64,000 nt of DNA from Oasisia sp. SBJ-2009. Lineage: Eukaryota; Annelida; Polychaeta; Sabellida; Siboglinidae. Position 1 is the first letter of the stretch. Each line of letters begins with the position of its first letter. Where the stretch lies: contig OZ024861.1 of assembly GCA_964017155.1 (NCBI GenBank), forward strand, positions 14,458,412-14,522,411. Reading direction: 5' to 3'. Of this stretch, positions 49,737-63,234 are shown in pieces. Under the pieces are notes generated by a model, which searched no databases, was not told the origin of the DNA, and worked only from the letters and a program-made list of their open reading frames with translations. The position numbers and the translations under genes were made by a program.

Positions 49737-51987
49737 GTGAGCGACACAGACCCTCTGAGAATGCGACGCGCGAGTAGTGATGAACCCCACGCATGTCTAG
49801 TATATCATTTCGTAGTTATCTGGGTAGTTTGGAACAACCTTTGTTTTCTCGTAAGGCTCTTCGCCATCGCTGTTATGTCTAGCCTTTGGCGTTACCTGTT
49901 TGTCGGCATAGCGCTCATGACATGGCCAAAGAGCTGGCCTGTTGGCACTGATCACTGTAGCATATGATATTGTTTCCAAGGCAATGTATCAACATATGCA
50001 TTCGAACTCCGTCACTACCTAGATACAAATCCGCGTGCCGAGATATGTGTGACTGCAATAAATATGGGTCCCAAAACATCGAATGATCTCTACACTTGTC
50101 TTTGAAGGAAGACATGTCAAATGCGAACCCCTTGAGTTACACTATTGCAAAGAAAGAGGCACTTGTATAGGTTGCCTTTGCATGCTGGATTCCTAAGTAT
50201 GCTGTTTCCAGTCGAGATGAATGCGTTGTGCTTGCTGCCATGACGGTCAAAGAATCATCTACTCAACTGTATTGAGTGGGTGTATGTGTACATGCGATAA
50301 TGTGCGTGGCATTCGCCGCGCGAATGGTGCTTATGCATATCAGTGTTAAGATACTTTCCGCAGTGCGATCTCGACCTCTTACACAAGTCTCGTTTTATGT
50401 GCATTATTTGGCATCATATTTTGACATTGTGTATCTTGAAATACATCATATAGCGTGAAAAATAGCTCAATCAATCGTCTGAGTAAAACGTTTCGATTGT
50501 GAGAACTGCAACATCAAAACTAATGTCCACTCGCACTACCTGTGATACATGTATCGATGTCATGCTATCATTGATTTGATTCTCCCAGTGATCGGCCTAC
50601 ATTATCATCTACCTCAACAGGTTATATAAATAAAATAACTTGATAAAAACAACGCGTCACCCACTGTCGAATGACTGTTCCGCGTCGCCAATCTTCACAT
50701 CATCGGGCCTGGTCGGTCAGTAATGCTGCCAGAAGTCGTCGGCCACGTGTCGCTGTATCTTCACCGGGCGCAGACACCTGAGAAAAAACAATAAACCAGC
50801 GTTACAATGTGCACGGTGTCTAACAAAATTGAAAACAGCAGGCTCAGTGCTTACATATGCCCACATTCCTTCACCCCACTGGCGTCAAAGACGCAAATCC
50901 CACCGCGATGCGGTCGAGATTACACTAAAGAAACTGGCATCTGTCGCCAGCATTCGGCTGCGCGACACAGTAATGGCGGCAAACCGGAAGACGCGCCACA
51001 ACAATACCGTGACGTCACGACGATACGGCAGACGCGCCATTTTCGTTCCCGGCGACGTCAAATTTCAAGATGGCGACGCCTTTGATCTAAGCATAATGGG
51101 GGGGGGGGGGAGGCGCTTTCTTCCACTTTTACTTCGTTCTTTCAATGTTTTACTTGCGCTAGCCTATTTCGCAATAAGGTACACACACATAGGACTACAG
51201 TTGTGTTATGGTACGACGGCCAGTGCGACATTCGGGTACTTTTTATGCACGATGCAAGTCAATGTGCGTGGGGTATAACACCGATTAGATTCAACAATGT
51301 CAGACTCTCTGCATTGAGTTTTAGACCAAATATATCAGGCCTGCTGCGTCCGCGCGTATTAAAACCACTACACTACCCTACCCGCGCCTCTCGTAATGCA
51401 GTTTCAAACCTAGGAGCAATTGAGGTTGGCTTGCATTCTGCGCATGTGCCTAATTCTTGTCGGAAATGGAACAGAATATTCATATTCTTGTTCTCATTCA
51501 CAGTACACTGTATATGGTGCATACCACTCTTCGATGAGTTGTCTCAAAGTCTCAAGCAGCTTTCCACCTATGCCTAGGCAAATAGACGTTTGGACAGTAT
51601 CTAATTTAACATTCGTACTGCTGAGCTTCAAACTACTACACTCAACGACAGAAGTTCCCTTCATTGTGTTGGCAATCTACTCTCTGCGATCTGGAACTCT
51701 AAAACGTGTTAACGGAGACGCCACGAGGGCTGTATGCAGGCTGCGCAAAGATATATCTGAAGCATTATATGCCATTCCATGCGATAAAAGACGTTCGTTC
51801 GCATACAGTCTAGATTTACTCTGTAGTGTAATACGCTTTGTAGGACGTACAATGTATGTAGCTAGCTCAACATCAATGATTATATGATGCGACCATTGCC
51901 TGTTAGCTGCTTCGTGGTTTCGTTTTCATATTGAACTTGCGACATGTCTGCTCTTTGGTTTCAGGTCTTGTTATTTGAGACCGACGT
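49737..51987 (+). repeat. Repeat unit 23 (2251 bp, G13)
   Basis: G-run 51098-51110. C at 50071, an extra C near 50130 and an extra G near 50187 (core 2238). First unit of the G13 block. Confidence 0.97.
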
Positions 51988-54236
51988 GTGAGCGACACAG
52001 ACCCTCTGAGAATGCGACGCGCGAGTAGTGATGAACCCCACGCATGTCTAGTATATCATTTCGTAGTTATCTGGGTAGTTTGGAACAACCTTTGTTTTCT
52101 CGTAAGGCTCTTCGCCATCGCTGTTATGTCTAGCCTTTGGCGTTACCTGTTTGTCGGCATAGCGCTCATGACATGGCCAAAGAGCTGGCCTGTTGGCACT
52201 GATCACTGTAGCATATGATATTGTTTCCAAGGCAATGTATCAACATATGCATTCGAACTCCGTCACTACCTAGATACAAATCCGCGTGCCGAGATATGTG
52301 TGACTGCAATAAATATGGGTCTCAAAACATCGAATGATCTCTACACTTGTCTTTGAAGGAAGACATGTCAAATGCGAACCCTTGAGTTACACTATTGCAA
52401 AGAAAGAGGCACTTGTATAGGTTGCCTTTGCATGCTGATTCCTAAGTATGCTGTTTCCAGTCGAGATGAATGCGTTGTGCTTGCTGCCATGACGGTCAAA
52501 GAATCATCTACTCAACTGTATTGAGTGGGTGTATGTGTACATGCGATAATGTGCGTGGCATTCGCCGCGCGAATGGTGCTTATGCATATCAGTGTTAAGA
52601 TACTTTCCGCAGTGCGATCTCGACCTCTTACACAAGTCTCGTTTTATGTGCATTATTTGGCATCATATTTTGACATTGTGTATCTTGAAATACATCATAT
52701 AGCGTGAAAAATAGCTCAATCAATCGTCTGAGTAAAACGTTTCGATTGTGAGAACTGCAACATCAAAACTAATGTCCACTCGCACTACCTGTGATACATG
52801 TATCGATGTCATGCTATCATTGATTTGATTCTCCCAGTGATCGGCCTACATTATCATCTACCTCAACAGGTTATATAAATAAAATAACTTGATAAAAACA
52901 ACGCGTCACCCACTGTCGAATGACTGTTCCGCGTCGCCAATCTTCACATCATCGGGCCTGGTCGGTCAGTAATGCTGCCAGAAGTCGTCGGCCACGTGTC
53001 GCTGTATCTTCACCGGGCGCAGACACCTGAGAAAAAACAATAAACCAGCGTTACAATGTGCACGGTGTCTAACAAAATTGAAAACAGCAGGCTCAGTGCT
53101 TACATATGCCCACATTCCTTCACCCCACTGGCGTCAAAGACGCAAATCCCACCGCGATGCGGTCGAGATTACACTAAAGAAACTGGCATCTGTCGCCAGC
53201 ATTCGGCTGCGCGACACAGTAATGGCGGCAAACCGGAAGACGCGCCACAACAATACCGTGACGTCACGACGATACGGCAGACGCGCCATTTTCGTTCCCG
53301 GCGACGTCAAATTTCAAGATGGCGACGCCTTTGATCTAAGCATAATGGGGGGGGGGGGGAGGCGCTTTCTTCCACTTTTACTTCGTTCTTTCAATGTTTT
53401 ACTTGCGCTAGCCTATTTCGCAATAAGGTACACACACATAGGACTACAGTTGTGTTATGGTACGACGGCCAGTGCGACATTCGGGTACTTTTTATGCACG
53501 ATGCAAGTCAATGTGCGTGGGGTATAACACCGATTAGATTCAACAATGTCAGACTCTCTGCATTGAGTTTTAGACCAAATATATCAGGCCTGCTGCGTCC
53601 GCGCGTATTAAAACCACTACACTACCCTACCCGCGCCTCTCGTAATGCAGTTTCAAACCTAGGAGCAATTGAGGTTGGCTTGCATTCTGCGCATGTGCCT
53701 AATTCTTGTCGGAAATGGAACAGAATATTCATATTCTTGTTCTCATTCACAGTACACTGTATATGGTGCATACCACTCTTCGATGAGTTGTCTCAAAGTC
53801 TCAAGCAGCTTTCCACCTATGCCTAGGCAAATAGACGTTTGGACAGTATCTAATTTAACATTCGTACTGCTGAGCTTCAAACTACTACACTCAACGACAG
53901 AAGTTCCCTTCATTGTGTTGGCAATCTACTCTCTGCGATCTGGAACTCTAAAACGTGTTAACGGAGACGCCACGAGGGCTGTATGCAGGCTGCGCAAAGA
54001 TATATCTGAAGCATTATATGCCATTCCATGCGATAAAAGACGTTCGTTCGCATACAGTCTAGATTTACTCTGTAGTGTAATACGCTTTGTAGGACGTACA
54101 ATGTATGTAGCTAGCTCAACATCAATGATTATATGATGCGACCATTGCCTGTTAGCTGCTTCGTGGTTTCGTTTTCATATTGAACTTGCGACATGTCTGC
54201 TCTTTGGTTTCAGGTCTTGTTATTTGAGACCGACGT
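51988..54236 (+). repeat. Repeat unit 24 (2249 bp, G13)
   Basis: G-run 53347-53359. No private base noticed; appears identical to units 26 and 28. Confidence 0.97.
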
Positions 54237-56486
54237 GTGAGCGACACAGACCCTCTGAGAATGCGACGCGCGAGTAGTGATGAACCCCACGCATGTCTAG
54301 TATATCATTTCGTAGTTATCTGGGTAGTTTGGAACAACCTTTGTTTTCTCGTAAGGCTCTTCGCCATCGCTGTTATGTCTAGCCTTTGGCGTTACCTGTT
54401 TGTCGGCATAGCGCTCATGACATGGCCAAAGAGCTGGCCTGTTGGCACTGATCACTGTAGCATATGATATTGTTTCCAAGGCAATGTATCAACATATGCA
54501 TTCGAACTCCGTCACTACCTAGATACAAATCCGCGTGCCGAGATATGTGTGACTGCAATAAATATGGGTCTCAAAACATCGAATGATCTCTACACTTGTC
54601 TTTGAAGGAAGACATGTCAAATGCGAACCCTTGAGTTACACTATTGCAAAGAAAGAGGCACTTGTATAGGTTGCCTTTGCATGCTGATTCCTAAGTATGG
54701 CTGTTTCCAGTCGAGATGAATGCGTTGTGCTTGCTGCCATGACGGTCAAAGAATCATCTACTCAACTGTATTGAGTGGGTGTATGTGTACATGCGATAAT
54801 GTGCGTGGCATTCGCCGCGCGAATGGTGCTTATGCATATCAGTGTTAAGATACTTTCCGCAGTGCGATCTCGACCTCTTACACAAGTCTCGTTTTATGTG
54901 CATTATTTGGCATCATATTTTGACATTGTGTATCTTGAAATACATCATATAGCGTGAAAAATAGCTCAATCAATCGTCTGAGTAAAACGTTTCGATTGTG
55001 AGAACTGCAACATCAAAACTAATGTCCACTCGCACTACCTGTGATACATGTATCGATGTCATGCTATCATTGATTTGATTCTCCCAGTGATCGGCCTACA
55101 TTATCATCTACCTCAACAGGTTATATAAATAAAATAACTTGATAAAAACAACGCGTCACCCACTGTCGAATGACTGTTCCGCGTCGCCAATCTTCACATC
55201 ATCGGGCCTGGTCGGTCAGTAATGCTGCCAGAAGTCGTCGGCCACGTGTCGCTGTATCTTCACCGGGCGCAGACACCTGAGAAAAAACAATAAACCAGCG
55301 TTACAATGTGCACGGTGTCTAACAAAATTGAAAACAGCAGGCTCAGTGCTTACATATGCCCACATTCCTTCACCCCACTGGCGTCAAAGACGCAAATCCC
55401 ACCGCGATGCGGTCGAGATTACACTAAAGAAACTGGCATCTGTCGCCAGCATTCGGCTGCGCGACACAGTAATGGCGGCAAACCGGAAGACGCGCCACAA
55501 CAATACCGTGACGTCACGACGATACGGCAGACGCGCCATTTTCGTTCCCGGCGACGTCAAATTTCAAGATGGCGACGCCTTTGATCTAAGCATAATGGGG
55601 GGGGGGGGGAGGCGCTTTCTTCCACTTTTACTTCGTTCTTTCAATGTTTTACTTGCGCTAGCCTATTTCGCAATAAGGTACACACACATAGGACTACAGT
55701 TGTGTTATGGTACGACGGCCAGTGCGACATTCGGGTACTTTTTATGCACGATGCAAGTCAATGTGCGTGGGGTATAACACCGATTAGATTCAACAATGTC
55801 AGACTCTCTGCATTGAGTTTTAGACCAAATATATCAGGCCTGCTGCGTCCGCGCGTATTAAAACCACTACACTACCCTACCCGCGCCTCTCGTAATGCAG
55901 TTTCAAACCTAGGAGCAATTGAGGTTGGCTTGCATTCTGCGCATGTGCCTAATTCTTGTCGGAAATGGAACAGAATATTCATATTCTTGTTCTCATTCAC
56001 AGTACACTGTATATGGTGCATACCACTCTTCGATGAGTTGTCTCAAAGTCTCAAGCAGCTTTCCACCTATGCCTAGGCAAATAGACGTTTGGACAGTATC
56101 TAATTTAACATTCGTACTGCTGAGCTTCAAACTACTACACTCAACGACAGAAGTTCCCTTCATTGTGTTGGCAATCTACTCTCTGCGATCTGGAACTCTA
56201 AAACGTGTTAACGGAGACGCCACGAGGGCTGTATGCAGGCTGCGCAAAGATATATCTGAAGCATTATATGCCATTCCATGCGATAAAAGACGTTCGTTCG
56301 CATACAGTCTAGATTTACTCTGTAGTGTAATACGCTTTGTAGGACGTACAATGTATGTAGCTAGCTCAACATCAATGATTATATGATGCGACCATTGCCT
56401 GTTAGCTGCTTCGTGGTTTCGTTTTCATATTGAACTTGCGACATGTCTGCTCTTTGGTTTCAGGTCTTGTTATTTGAGACCGACGT
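54237..56486 (+). repeat. Repeat unit 25 (2250 bp, G13)
   Basis: G-run 55597-55609. One extra G near 54700 is the only difference noticed from unit 24. Confidence 0.97.
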
Positions 56487-58735
56487 GTGAGCGACACAGA
56501 CCCTCTGAGAATGCGACGCGCGAGTAGTGATGAACCCCACGCATGTCTAGTATATCATTTCGTAGTTATCTGGGTAGTTTGGAACAACCTTTGTTTTCTC
56601 GTAAGGCTCTTCGCCATCGCTGTTATGTCTAGCCTTTGGCGTTACCTGTTTGTCGGCATAGCGCTCATGACATGGCCAAAGAGCTGGCCTGTTGGCACTG
56701 ATCACTGTAGCATATGATATTGTTTCCAAGGCAATGTATCAACATATGCATTCGAACTCCGTCACTACCTAGATACAAATCCGCGTGCCGAGATATGTGT
56801 GACTGCAATAAATATGGGTCTCAAAACATCGAATGATCTCTACACTTGTCTTTGAAGGAAGACATGTCAAATGCGAACCCTTGAGTTACACTATTGCAAA
56901 GAAAGAGGCACTTGTATAGGTTGCCTTTGCATGCTGATTCCTAAGTATGCTGTTTCCAGTCGAGATGAATGCGTTGTGCTTGCTGCCATGACGGTCAAAG
57001 AATCATCTACTCAACTGTATTGAGTGGGTGTATGTGTACATGCGATAATGTGCGTGGCATTCGCCGCGCGAATGGTGCTTATGCATATCAGTGTTAAGAT
57101 ACTTTCCGCAGTGCGATCTCGACCTCTTACACAAGTCTCGTTTTATGTGCATTATTTGGCATCATATTTTGACATTGTGTATCTTGAAATACATCATATA
57201 GCGTGAAAAATAGCTCAATCAATCGTCTGAGTAAAACGTTTCGATTGTGAGAACTGCAACATCAAAACTAATGTCCACTCGCACTACCTGTGATACATGT
57301 ATCGATGTCATGCTATCATTGATTTGATTCTCCCAGTGATCGGCCTACATTATCATCTACCTCAACAGGTTATATAAATAAAATAACTTGATAAAAACAA
57401 CGCGTCACCCACTGTCGAATGACTGTTCCGCGTCGCCAATCTTCACATCATCGGGCCTGGTCGGTCAGTAATGCTGCCAGAAGTCGTCGGCCACGTGTCG
57501 CTGTATCTTCACCGGGCGCAGACACCTGAGAAAAAACAATAAACCAGCGTTACAATGTGCACGGTGTCTAACAAAATTGAAAACAGCAGGCTCAGTGCTT
57601 ACATATGCCCACATTCCTTCACCCCACTGGCGTCAAAGACGCAAATCCCACCGCGATGCGGTCGAGATTACACTAAAGAAACTGGCATCTGTCGCCAGCA
57701 TTCGGCTGCGCGACACAGTAATGGCGGCAAACCGGAAGACGCGCCACAACAATACCGTGACGTCACGACGATACGGCAGACGCGCCATTTTCGTTCCCGG
57801 CGACGTCAAATTTCAAGATGGCGACGCCTTTGATCTAAGCATAATGGGGGGGGGGGGGAGGCGCTTTCTTCCACTTTTACTTCGTTCTTTCAATGTTTTA
57901 CTTGCGCTAGCCTATTTCGCAATAAGGTACACACACATAGGACTACAGTTGTGTTATGGTACGACGGCCAGTGCGACATTCGGGTACTTTTTATGCACGA
58001 TGCAAGTCAATGTGCGTGGGGTATAACACCGATTAGATTCAACAATGTCAGACTCTCTGCATTGAGTTTTAGACCAAATATATCAGGCCTGCTGCGTCCG
58101 CGCGTATTAAAACCACTACACTACCCTACCCGCGCCTCTCGTAATGCAGTTTCAAACCTAGGAGCAATTGAGGTTGGCTTGCATTCTGCGCATGTGCCTA
58201 ATTCTTGTCGGAAATGGAACAGAATATTCATATTCTTGTTCTCATTCACAGTACACTGTATATGGTGCATACCACTCTTCGATGAGTTGTCTCAAAGTCT
58301 CAAGCAGCTTTCCACCTATGCCTAGGCAAATAGACGTTTGGACAGTATCTAATTTAACATTCGTACTGCTGAGCTTCAAACTACTACACTCAACGACAGA
58401 AGTTCCCTTCATTGTGTTGGCAATCTACTCTCTGCGATCTGGAACTCTAAAACGTGTTAACGGAGACGCCACGAGGGCTGTATGCAGGCTGCGCAAAGAT
58501 ATATCTGAAGCATTATATGCCATTCCATGCGATAAAAGACGTTCGTTCGCATACAGTCTAGATTTACTCTGTAGTGTAATACGCTTTGTAGGACGTACAA
58601 TGTATGTAGCTAGCTCAACATCAATGATTATATGATGCGACCATTGCCTGTTAGCTGCTTCGTGGTTTCGTTTTCATATTGAACTTGCGACATGTCTGCT
58701 CTTTGGTTTCAGGTCTTGTTATTTGAGACCGACGT
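56487..58735 (+). repeat. Repeat unit 26 (2249 bp, G13)
   Basis: G-run 57846-57858. No private base noticed. Confidence 0.97.
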
Positions 58736-60985
58736 GTGAGCGACACAGACCCTCTGAGAATGCGACGCGCGAGTAGTGATGAACCCCACGCATGTCTAGT
58801 ATATCATTTCGTAAGTTATCTGGGTAGTTTGGAACAACCTTTGTTTTCTCGTAAGGCTCTTCGCCATCGCTGTTATGTCTAGCCTTTGGCGTTACCTGTT
58901 TGTCGGCATAGCGCTCATGACATGGCCAAAGAGCTGGCCTGTTGGCACTGATCACTGTAGCATATGATATTGTTTCCAAGGCAATGTATCAACATATGCA
59001 TTCGAACTCCGTCACTACCTAGATACAAATCCGCGTGCCGAGATATGTGTGACTGCAATAAATATGGGTCTCAAAACATCGAATGATCTCTACACTTGTC
59101 TTTGAAGGAAGACATGTCAAATGCGAACCCTTGAGTTACACTATTGCAAAGAAAGAGGCACTTGTATAGGTTGCCTTTGCATGCTGATTCCTAAGTATGC
59201 TGTTTCCAGTCGAGATGAATGCGTTGTGCTTGCTGCCATGACGGTCAAAGAATCATCTACTCAACTGTATTGAGTGGGTGTATGTGTACATGCGATAATG
59301 TGCGTGGCATTCGCCGCGCGAATGGTGCTTATGCATATCAGTGTTAAGATACTTTCCGCAGTGCGATCTCGACCTCTTACACAAGTCTCGTTTTATGTGC
59401 ATTATTTGGCATCATATTTTGACATTGTGTATCTTGAAATACATCATATAGCGTGAAAAATAGCTCAATCAATCGTCTGAGTAAAACGTTTCGATTGTGA
59501 GAACTGCAACATCAAAACTAATGTCCACTCGCACTACCTGTGATACATGTATCGATGTCATGCTATCATTGATTTGATTCTCCCAGTGATCGGCCTACAT
59601 TATCATCTACCTCAACAGGTTATATAAATAAAATAACTTGATAAAAACAACGCGTCACCCACTGTCGAATGACTGTTCCGCGTCGCCAATCTTCACATCA
59701 TCGGGCCTGGTCGGTCAGTAATGCTGCCAGAAGTCGTCGGCCACGTGTCGCTGTATCTTCACCGGGCGCAGACACCTGAGAAAAAACAATAAACCAGCGT
59801 TACAATGTGCACGGTGTCTAACAAAATTGAAAACAGCAGGCTCAGTGCTTACATATGCCCACATTCCTTCACCCCACTGGCGTCAAAGACGCAAATCCCA
59901 CCGCGATGCGGTCGAGATTACACTAAAGAAACTGGCATCTGTCGCCAGCATTCGGCTGCGCGACACAGTAATGGCGGCAAACCGGAAGACGCGCCACAAC
60001 AATACCGTGACGTCACGACGATACGGCAGACGCGCCATTTTCGTTCCCGGCGACGTCAAATTTCAAGATGGCGACGCCTTTGATCTAAGCATAATGGGGG
60101 GGGGGGGGAGGCGCTTTCTTCCACTTTTACTTCGTTCTTTCAATGTTTTACTTGCGCTAGCCTATTTCGCAATAAGGTACACACACATAGGACTACAGTT
60201 GTGTTATGGTACGACGGCCAGTGCGACATTCGGGTACTTTTTATGCACGATGCAAGTCAATGTGCGTGGGGTATAACACCGATTAGATTCAACAATGTCA
60301 GACTCTCTGCATTGAGTTTTAGACCAAATATATCAGGCCTGCTGCGTCCGCGCGTATTAAAACCACTACACTACCCTACCCGCGCCTCTCGTAATGCAGT
60401 TTCAAACCTAGGAGCAATTGAGGTTGGCTTGCATTCTGCGCATGTGCCTAATTCTTGTCGGAAATGGAACAGAATATTCATATTCTTGTTCTCATTCACA
60501 GTACACTGTATATGGTGCATACCACTCTTCGATGAGTTGTCTCAAAGTCTCAAGCAGCTTTCCACCTATGCCTAGGCAAATAGACGTTTGGACAGTATCT
60601 AATTTAACATTCGTACTGCTGAGCTTCAAACTACTACACTCAACGACAGAAGTTCCCTTCATTGTGTTGGCAATCTACTCTCTGCGATCTGGAACTCTAA
60701 AACGTGTTAACGGAGACGCCACGAGGGCTGTATGCAGGCTGCGCAAAGATATATCTGAAGCATTATATGCCATTCCATGCGATAAAAGACGTTCGTTCGC
60801 ATACAGTCTAGATTTACTCTGTAGTGTAATACGCTTTGTAGGACGTACAATGTATGTAGCTAGCTCAACATCAATGATTATATGATGCGACCATTGCCTG
60901 TTAGCTGCTTCGTGGTTTCGTTTTCATATTGAACTTGCGACATGTCTGCTCTTTGGTTTCAGGTCTTGTTATTTGAGACCGACGT
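58736..60985 (+). repeat. Repeat unit 27 (2250 bp, G13)
   Basis: G-run 60096-60108. One extra A near 58813 is the only difference noticed from unit 26. It interrupts the usual 76-codon frame and lengthens the opposite-strand frame, which shows how accidental these frames are. Confidence 0.97.
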
Positions 60986-63234
60986 GTGAGCGACACAGAC
61001 CCTCTGAGAATGCGACGCGCGAGTAGTGATGAACCCCACGCATGTCTAGTATATCATTTCGTAGTTATCTGGGTAGTTTGGAACAACCTTTGTTTTCTCG
61101 TAAGGCTCTTCGCCATCGCTGTTATGTCTAGCCTTTGGCGTTACCTGTTTGTCGGCATAGCGCTCATGACATGGCCAAAGAGCTGGCCTGTTGGCACTGA
61201 TCACTGTAGCATATGATATTGTTTCCAAGGCAATGTATCAACATATGCATTCGAACTCCGTCACTACCTAGATACAAATCCGCGTGCCGAGATATGTGTG
61301 ACTGCAATAAATATGGGTCTCAAAACATCGAATGATCTCTACACTTGTCTTTGAAGGAAGACATGTCAAATGCGAACCCTTGAGTTACACTATTGCAAAG
61401 AAAGAGGCACTTGTATAGGTTGCCTTTGCATGCTGATTCCTAAGTATGCTGTTTCCAGTCGAGATGAATGCGTTGTGCTTGCTGCCATGACGGTCAAAGA
61501 ATCATCTACTCAACTGTATTGAGTGGGTGTATGTGTACATGCGATAATGTGCGTGGCATTCGCCGCGCGAATGGTGCTTATGCATATCAGTGTTAAGATA
61601 CTTTCCGCAGTGCGATCTCGACCTCTTACACAAGTCTCGTTTTATGTGCATTATTTGGCATCATATTTTGACATTGTGTATCTTGAAATACATCATATAG
61701 CGTGAAAAATAGCTCAATCAATCGTCTGAGTAAAACGTTTCGATTGTGAGAACTGCAACATCAAAACTAATGTCCACTCGCACTACCTGTGATACATGTA
61801 TCGATGTCATGCTATCATTGATTTGATTCTCCCAGTGATCGGCCTACATTATCATCTACCTCAACAGGTTATATAAATAAAATAACTTGATAAAAACAAC
61901 GCGTCACCCACTGTCGAATGACTGTTCCGCGTCGCCAATCTTCACATCATCGGGCCTGGTCGGTCAGTAATGCTGCCAGAAGTCGTCGGCCACGTGTCGC
62001 TGTATCTTCACCGGGCGCAGACACCTGAGAAAAAACAATAAACCAGCGTTACAATGTGCACGGTGTCTAACAAAATTGAAAACAGCAGGCTCAGTGCTTA
62101 CATATGCCCACATTCCTTCACCCCACTGGCGTCAAAGACGCAAATCCCACCGCGATGCGGTCGAGATTACACTAAAGAAACTGGCATCTGTCGCCAGCAT
62201 TCGGCTGCGCGACACAGTAATGGCGGCAAACCGGAAGACGCGCCACAACAATACCGTGACGTCACGACGATACGGCAGACGCGCCATTTTCGTTCCCGGC
62301 GACGTCAAATTTCAAGATGGCGACGCCTTTGATCTAAGCATAATGGGGGGGGGGGGGAGGCGCTTTCTTCCACTTTTACTTCGTTCTTTCAATGTTTTAC
62401 TTGCGCTAGCCTATTTCGCAATAAGGTACACACACATAGGACTACAGTTGTGTTATGGTACGACGGCCAGTGCGACATTCGGGTACTTTTTATGCACGAT
62501 GCAAGTCAATGTGCGTGGGGTATAACACCGATTAGATTCAACAATGTCAGACTCTCTGCATTGAGTTTTAGACCAAATATATCAGGCCTGCTGCGTCCGC
62601 GCGTATTAAAACCACTACACTACCCTACCCGCGCCTCTCGTAATGCAGTTTCAAACCTAGGAGCAATTGAGGTTGGCTTGCATTCTGCGCATGTGCCTAA
62701 TTCTTGTCGGAAATGGAACAGAATATTCATATTCTTGTTCTCATTCACAGTACACTGTATATGGTGCATACCACTCTTCGATGAGTTGTCTCAAAGTCTC
62801 AAGCAGCTTTCCACCTATGCCTAGGCAAATAGACGTTTGGACAGTATCTAATTTAACATTCGTACTGCTGAGCTTCAAACTACTACACTCAACGACAGAA
62901 GTTCCCTTCATTGTGTTGGCAATCTACTCTCTGCGATCTGGAACTCTAAAACGTGTTAACGGAGACGCCACGAGGGCTGTATGCAGGCTGCGCAAAGATA
63001 TATCTGAAGCATTATATGCCATTCCATGCGATAAAAGACGTTCGTTCGCATACAGTCTAGATTTACTCTGTAGTGTAATACGCTTTGTAGGACGTACAAT
63101 GTATGTAGCTAGCTCAACATCAATGATTATATGATGCGACCATTGCCTGTTAGCTGCTTCGTGGTTTCGTTTTCATATTGAACTTGCGACATGTCTGCTC
63201 TTTGGTTTCAGGTCTTGTTATTTGAGACCGACGT
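60986..63234 (+). repeat. Repeat unit 28 (2249 bp, G13)
   Basis: G-run 62345-62357. No private base noticed. Confidence 0.97.
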
